Origin: Bog-473 sp963738135
Lineage (GTDB): Bacteria; Actinomycetota; Acidimicrobiia; Acidimicrobiales; RAAP-2
Direction of reading: 5' to 3'
DNA: 64,000 nt
NCBI GenBank assembly: GCA_963738135.1
Contig: CAVTVK010000004.1
Span: 978,204-1,042,203 of the forward strand
The translations under genes were made by a program, and so were the position numbers. Position 1 is the stretch's first letter. Every line of letters begins with the position of its first letter. The notes below the pieces were generated by a model. It was not told the origin of the DNA and did no database searches. It saw only the letters and a list, made by a program, of their open reading frames with translations. This document shows positions 63,916-64,000 of the stretch, in pieces.

Positions 63916-64000
63916 GTCGACTCATACCTCCAGGAGTGCACCGCCGGAGGCGGGTTCGAACCTCATGATGAGTTGGTCGGTTGCGAGCGCCGACCATTCG

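Overview
The window is high-GC actinobacterial DNA, most likely from the class Acidimicrobiia. The signs are a complete fhaA-fhaB-pstP-pknB / crgA-pabA block (43.4-49.3 kb), a WhiB-type regulator, a LytR-CpsA-Psr protein, frequent threonine-rich tails, and a secreted protein with the 'GYWLVA(S/T)DGG' repeats that I associate with Acidimicrobiia. Many reading frames are broken by single-base shifts in G/C runs. In 36.9-43.8 kb every shift I checked is repaired by removing one base, so most of these look like sequence errors and I annotate those genes as one CDS with a noted frameshift.

Layout. 0-12 kb: a leftward operon for a tRNA-independent aminoacyl-carrier-protein system (phosphopantetheinyl transferase, carrier protein, acyl-CoA-dehydrogenase-like flavoprotein, amino acid:carrier-protein ligase, DUF1839 protein, methyltransferase). 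It is flanked by a glycosyltransferase fragment, a GH2-type glycoside hydrolase, an ATP-grasp enzyme and a tandem alpha/beta hydrolase. 12-22 kb: a GGDEF protein, NUDIX hydrolase, LCP protein, SDR, class III CoA-transferase, tRNA-Ala, thioesterase and two SGNH-domain secreted proteins.

22.3-30.3 kb: an integrated island with 46-bp direct repeats at tRNA-Ile. It holds a whiB gene, two small hypothetical genes, a secreted beta-propeller protein with three almost identical 291-bp repeats, and a decayed prophage module (prohead protease with two amber codons, four small overlapping genes, an integrase that has lost its N-terminus and carries a nonsense codon). 30.5-43.4 kb: chromosomal metabolic and membrane genes, heavily frameshifted, including a permease that runs on into an OB-fold domain.

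43.4-49.5 kb: the cell-division and Ser/Thr-kinase block and tRNA-Leu(CAG). 49.5-55.5 kb: an accessory stretch with a transposase-like plus recombinase-like gene pair, a lone RecB-like nuclease, an HTH protein, a UspA-like protein and a tRNA-Leu(GAG) remnant. 55.8-64 kb: a SnoaL-like protein, a large LuxR regulator, an SDR remnant, two membrane proteins, and an arylsulfatase next to its formylglycine-generating enzyme.

In the first operon the transferase would prime the carrier protein, the ligase would load an amino acid onto it, and the flavoprotein, DUF1839 protein and methyltransferase would act on or after the thioester. The ATP-grasp and hydrolase genes are candidates for joining or releasing the product. 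This is the least understood system in the window.
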